From contig JAUVBO010000304.1 in assembly GCA_030591195.1 (NCBI GenBank), positions 1 to 5,376 on the forward strand: DNA of 5,376 nucleotides, in the 5' to 3' direction. This DNA comes from Pseudomonadota bacterium (GTDB lineage: Bacteria; Myxococcota; Polyangia; GCA-2747355; JACKDQ01). The translations under genes and the position numbers were made by a program. This document shows, piece after piece, positions 4,530 to 5,376 of the stretch (position 1 is the first letter of the stretch; each line of letters begins with the position of its first letter). A model generated the notes under the pieces. The model was given only the letters and a program-made list of their open reading frames with translations. It searched no databases and was not told the origin of the DNA.

Positions 4530-5376
4530 CTAGTTGACGCAGGGACCGGCGGCCAGGCCGGCCAGCGGTCCGTCGCTGTCGGGTGCGTCGGGGGCGGTCA
4601 GGAGGCACTCGCCGGCCTCGACGACGATCTTCTGCTCGTTGACGAAGGTCTGCAGGGTCAGGGTGCCGCTGATCACCTCGGCGATGGTGCTCTGTTGCTC
4701 CGGCTCACACGGGTTGTCGGGCATCGGCATCGGCTCGGCACCCGGCGGCGGGGCTGGCATCGGCGCACAGGAGACGCTCTCGCCGCGCATCACCGGCACC
4801 ACCGATGGCTTGTCATTGCCCGCGGCTGCCAGCAGCAGCTGGTAGCGCTCGTTGGCTGCCCAGCTCGGCACCGGGTCGGTGAGGTAGCCATCGAGCCGGT
4901 CGAGGCGAAGCTCGGCCCGGATGTCGAGGCCCGGGTCGAAGGTGCAGCGGGGTTGATCCTGCCAGGGCTCGACCTCCAGCTTCACCTGGCGGCCATCCTC
5001 GGGGTTGAGGTCGAGCTTGGCCAGCGGATCATTGCCGAAGAGCAGCTCGGGGAGCTGGGAGCCGAAGGCGATCTGGTCGATGGCGATGTTGCCGTCGCTG
5101 GTAGCCCGGGCCTTGACCTTCAGCCCACCGAGCAGCAGCCGCAGCGGCTTGTCGAACGACTTGCTCAGCTCGTCGCGCAGGATCGCGTTGCCCGGCAGCA
5201 ACCACTCGGCGGCCTGGAAGTCGAGCGCCAGCCCCATCTCGTCGCTCTTCGGGGCGTAGGAGACGCGGAGCAGCGGGTCGCTGACCGGGAGCTCGCCACG
5301 GTAGTCGTCGCCGTCTACCCGGCCGGCGATCTCGATCGTCTCGATCACCGCCAGCTCGACGGCGAGACGACCGTCG
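4530..5376 (-). CDS. Unrecognised protein, 3' part (partial)
   Basis: The frame is open without a stop to the right edge, showing 281 residues that end in TAG at 4530. A GTG at 5348 could be read as a start, but the frame continues upstream (DGRLAVELAVIETIEIAG), there is no ribosome binding site, and the residues on both sides form one continuous strand-like segment, so the true start is probably outside. The protein shows alternating hydrophobic stretches typical of beta strands (LRVSYAP, LRLLLGGLKVKARAT, VKLEVEPW, IRAELRLDRLDGYL). A Pro/Met-rich loop (CAPMPAPPPGAEPMPMPDNPC) is flanked by cysteines that may pair. Five cysteines are visible and the tail is GPCVN. This composition suggests an exported or periplasmic protein, possibly a lipoprotein like its neighbours, but the signal region is not in view. 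I do not recognise a family or function. It points the same way as the lipase gene, 172 bases upstream of it, probably in a separate transcript. Confidence 0.8.
   Translation of the reverse strand, partial: DGRLAVELAVIETIEIAGRVDGDDYRGELPVSDPLLRVSYAPKSDEMGLALDFQAAEWLLPGNAILRDELSKSFDKPLRLLLGGLKVKARATSDGNIAIDQIAFGSQLPELLFGNDPLAKLDLNPEDGRQVKLEVEPWQDQPRCTFDPGLDIRAELRLDRLDGYLTDPVPSWAANERYQLLLAAAGNDKPSVVPVMRGESVSCAPMPAPPPGAEPMPMPDNPCEPEQQSTIAEVISGTLTLQTFVNEQKIVVEAGECLLTAPDAPDSDGPLAGLAAGPCVN

Overview
The window looks like chromosomal DNA of a high-GC Gram-negative bacterium, most plausibly a myxobacterium (Myxococcota) or a relative. The clues are three predicted lipoproteins in a row, a Cys-rich tandem-repeat surface protein behind a Gly/Asp/Thr linker, a class 3 lipase with a lipoprotein-type signal, and a strong sigma-54-type promoter. 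No rRNA, tRNA or named housekeeping gene is present, so the lineage is an inference.

Left part, + strand (1-950): the last 37 codons of an unidentified gene overlap by 4 bases (ATGA) a complete 279-residue GT-A-like glycosyltransferase gene. This is the end of an operon, probably for a surface polysaccharide or another glycoconjugate. Its GC content is visibly lower than that of the rest of the window. A 186-base spacer without a gene (951-1136) separates it from the convergent genes on the - strand.

Middle part, - strand, read from right to left (4404 down to 1137): a candidate sigma-54 (-24/-12) promoter and a good ribosome binding site precede a 503-residue class 3 lipase lipoprotein with an intact Ser-Asp-His triad. 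A 111-residue Cys-containing lipoprotein follows after 57 bases. After 62 more bases comes a 417-residue lipoprotein made of eleven 24/25-residue six-cysteine repeats and a 12-cysteine C-terminal domain. Order, strand and spacing suggest one transcription unit for a cell-envelope module: a lipid-hydrolysing enzyme plus two disulfide-rich surface proteins of unknown function.

Right part, - strand (4530-5376): the 3' portion of an unrecognised, probably exported beta-rich protein whose start lies beyond the window. The 172-base gap between it and the lipase holds a GC-rich dyad (its terminator, or an activator site for the sigma-54 promoter), a short AT-rich palindrome and the promoter.

The most interesting features are the 79-cysteine lipoprotein (78 cysteines besides the lipidated one), its apparent five-unit higher-order duplication, and the possible sigma-54 control of the lipase-led lipoprotein unit.
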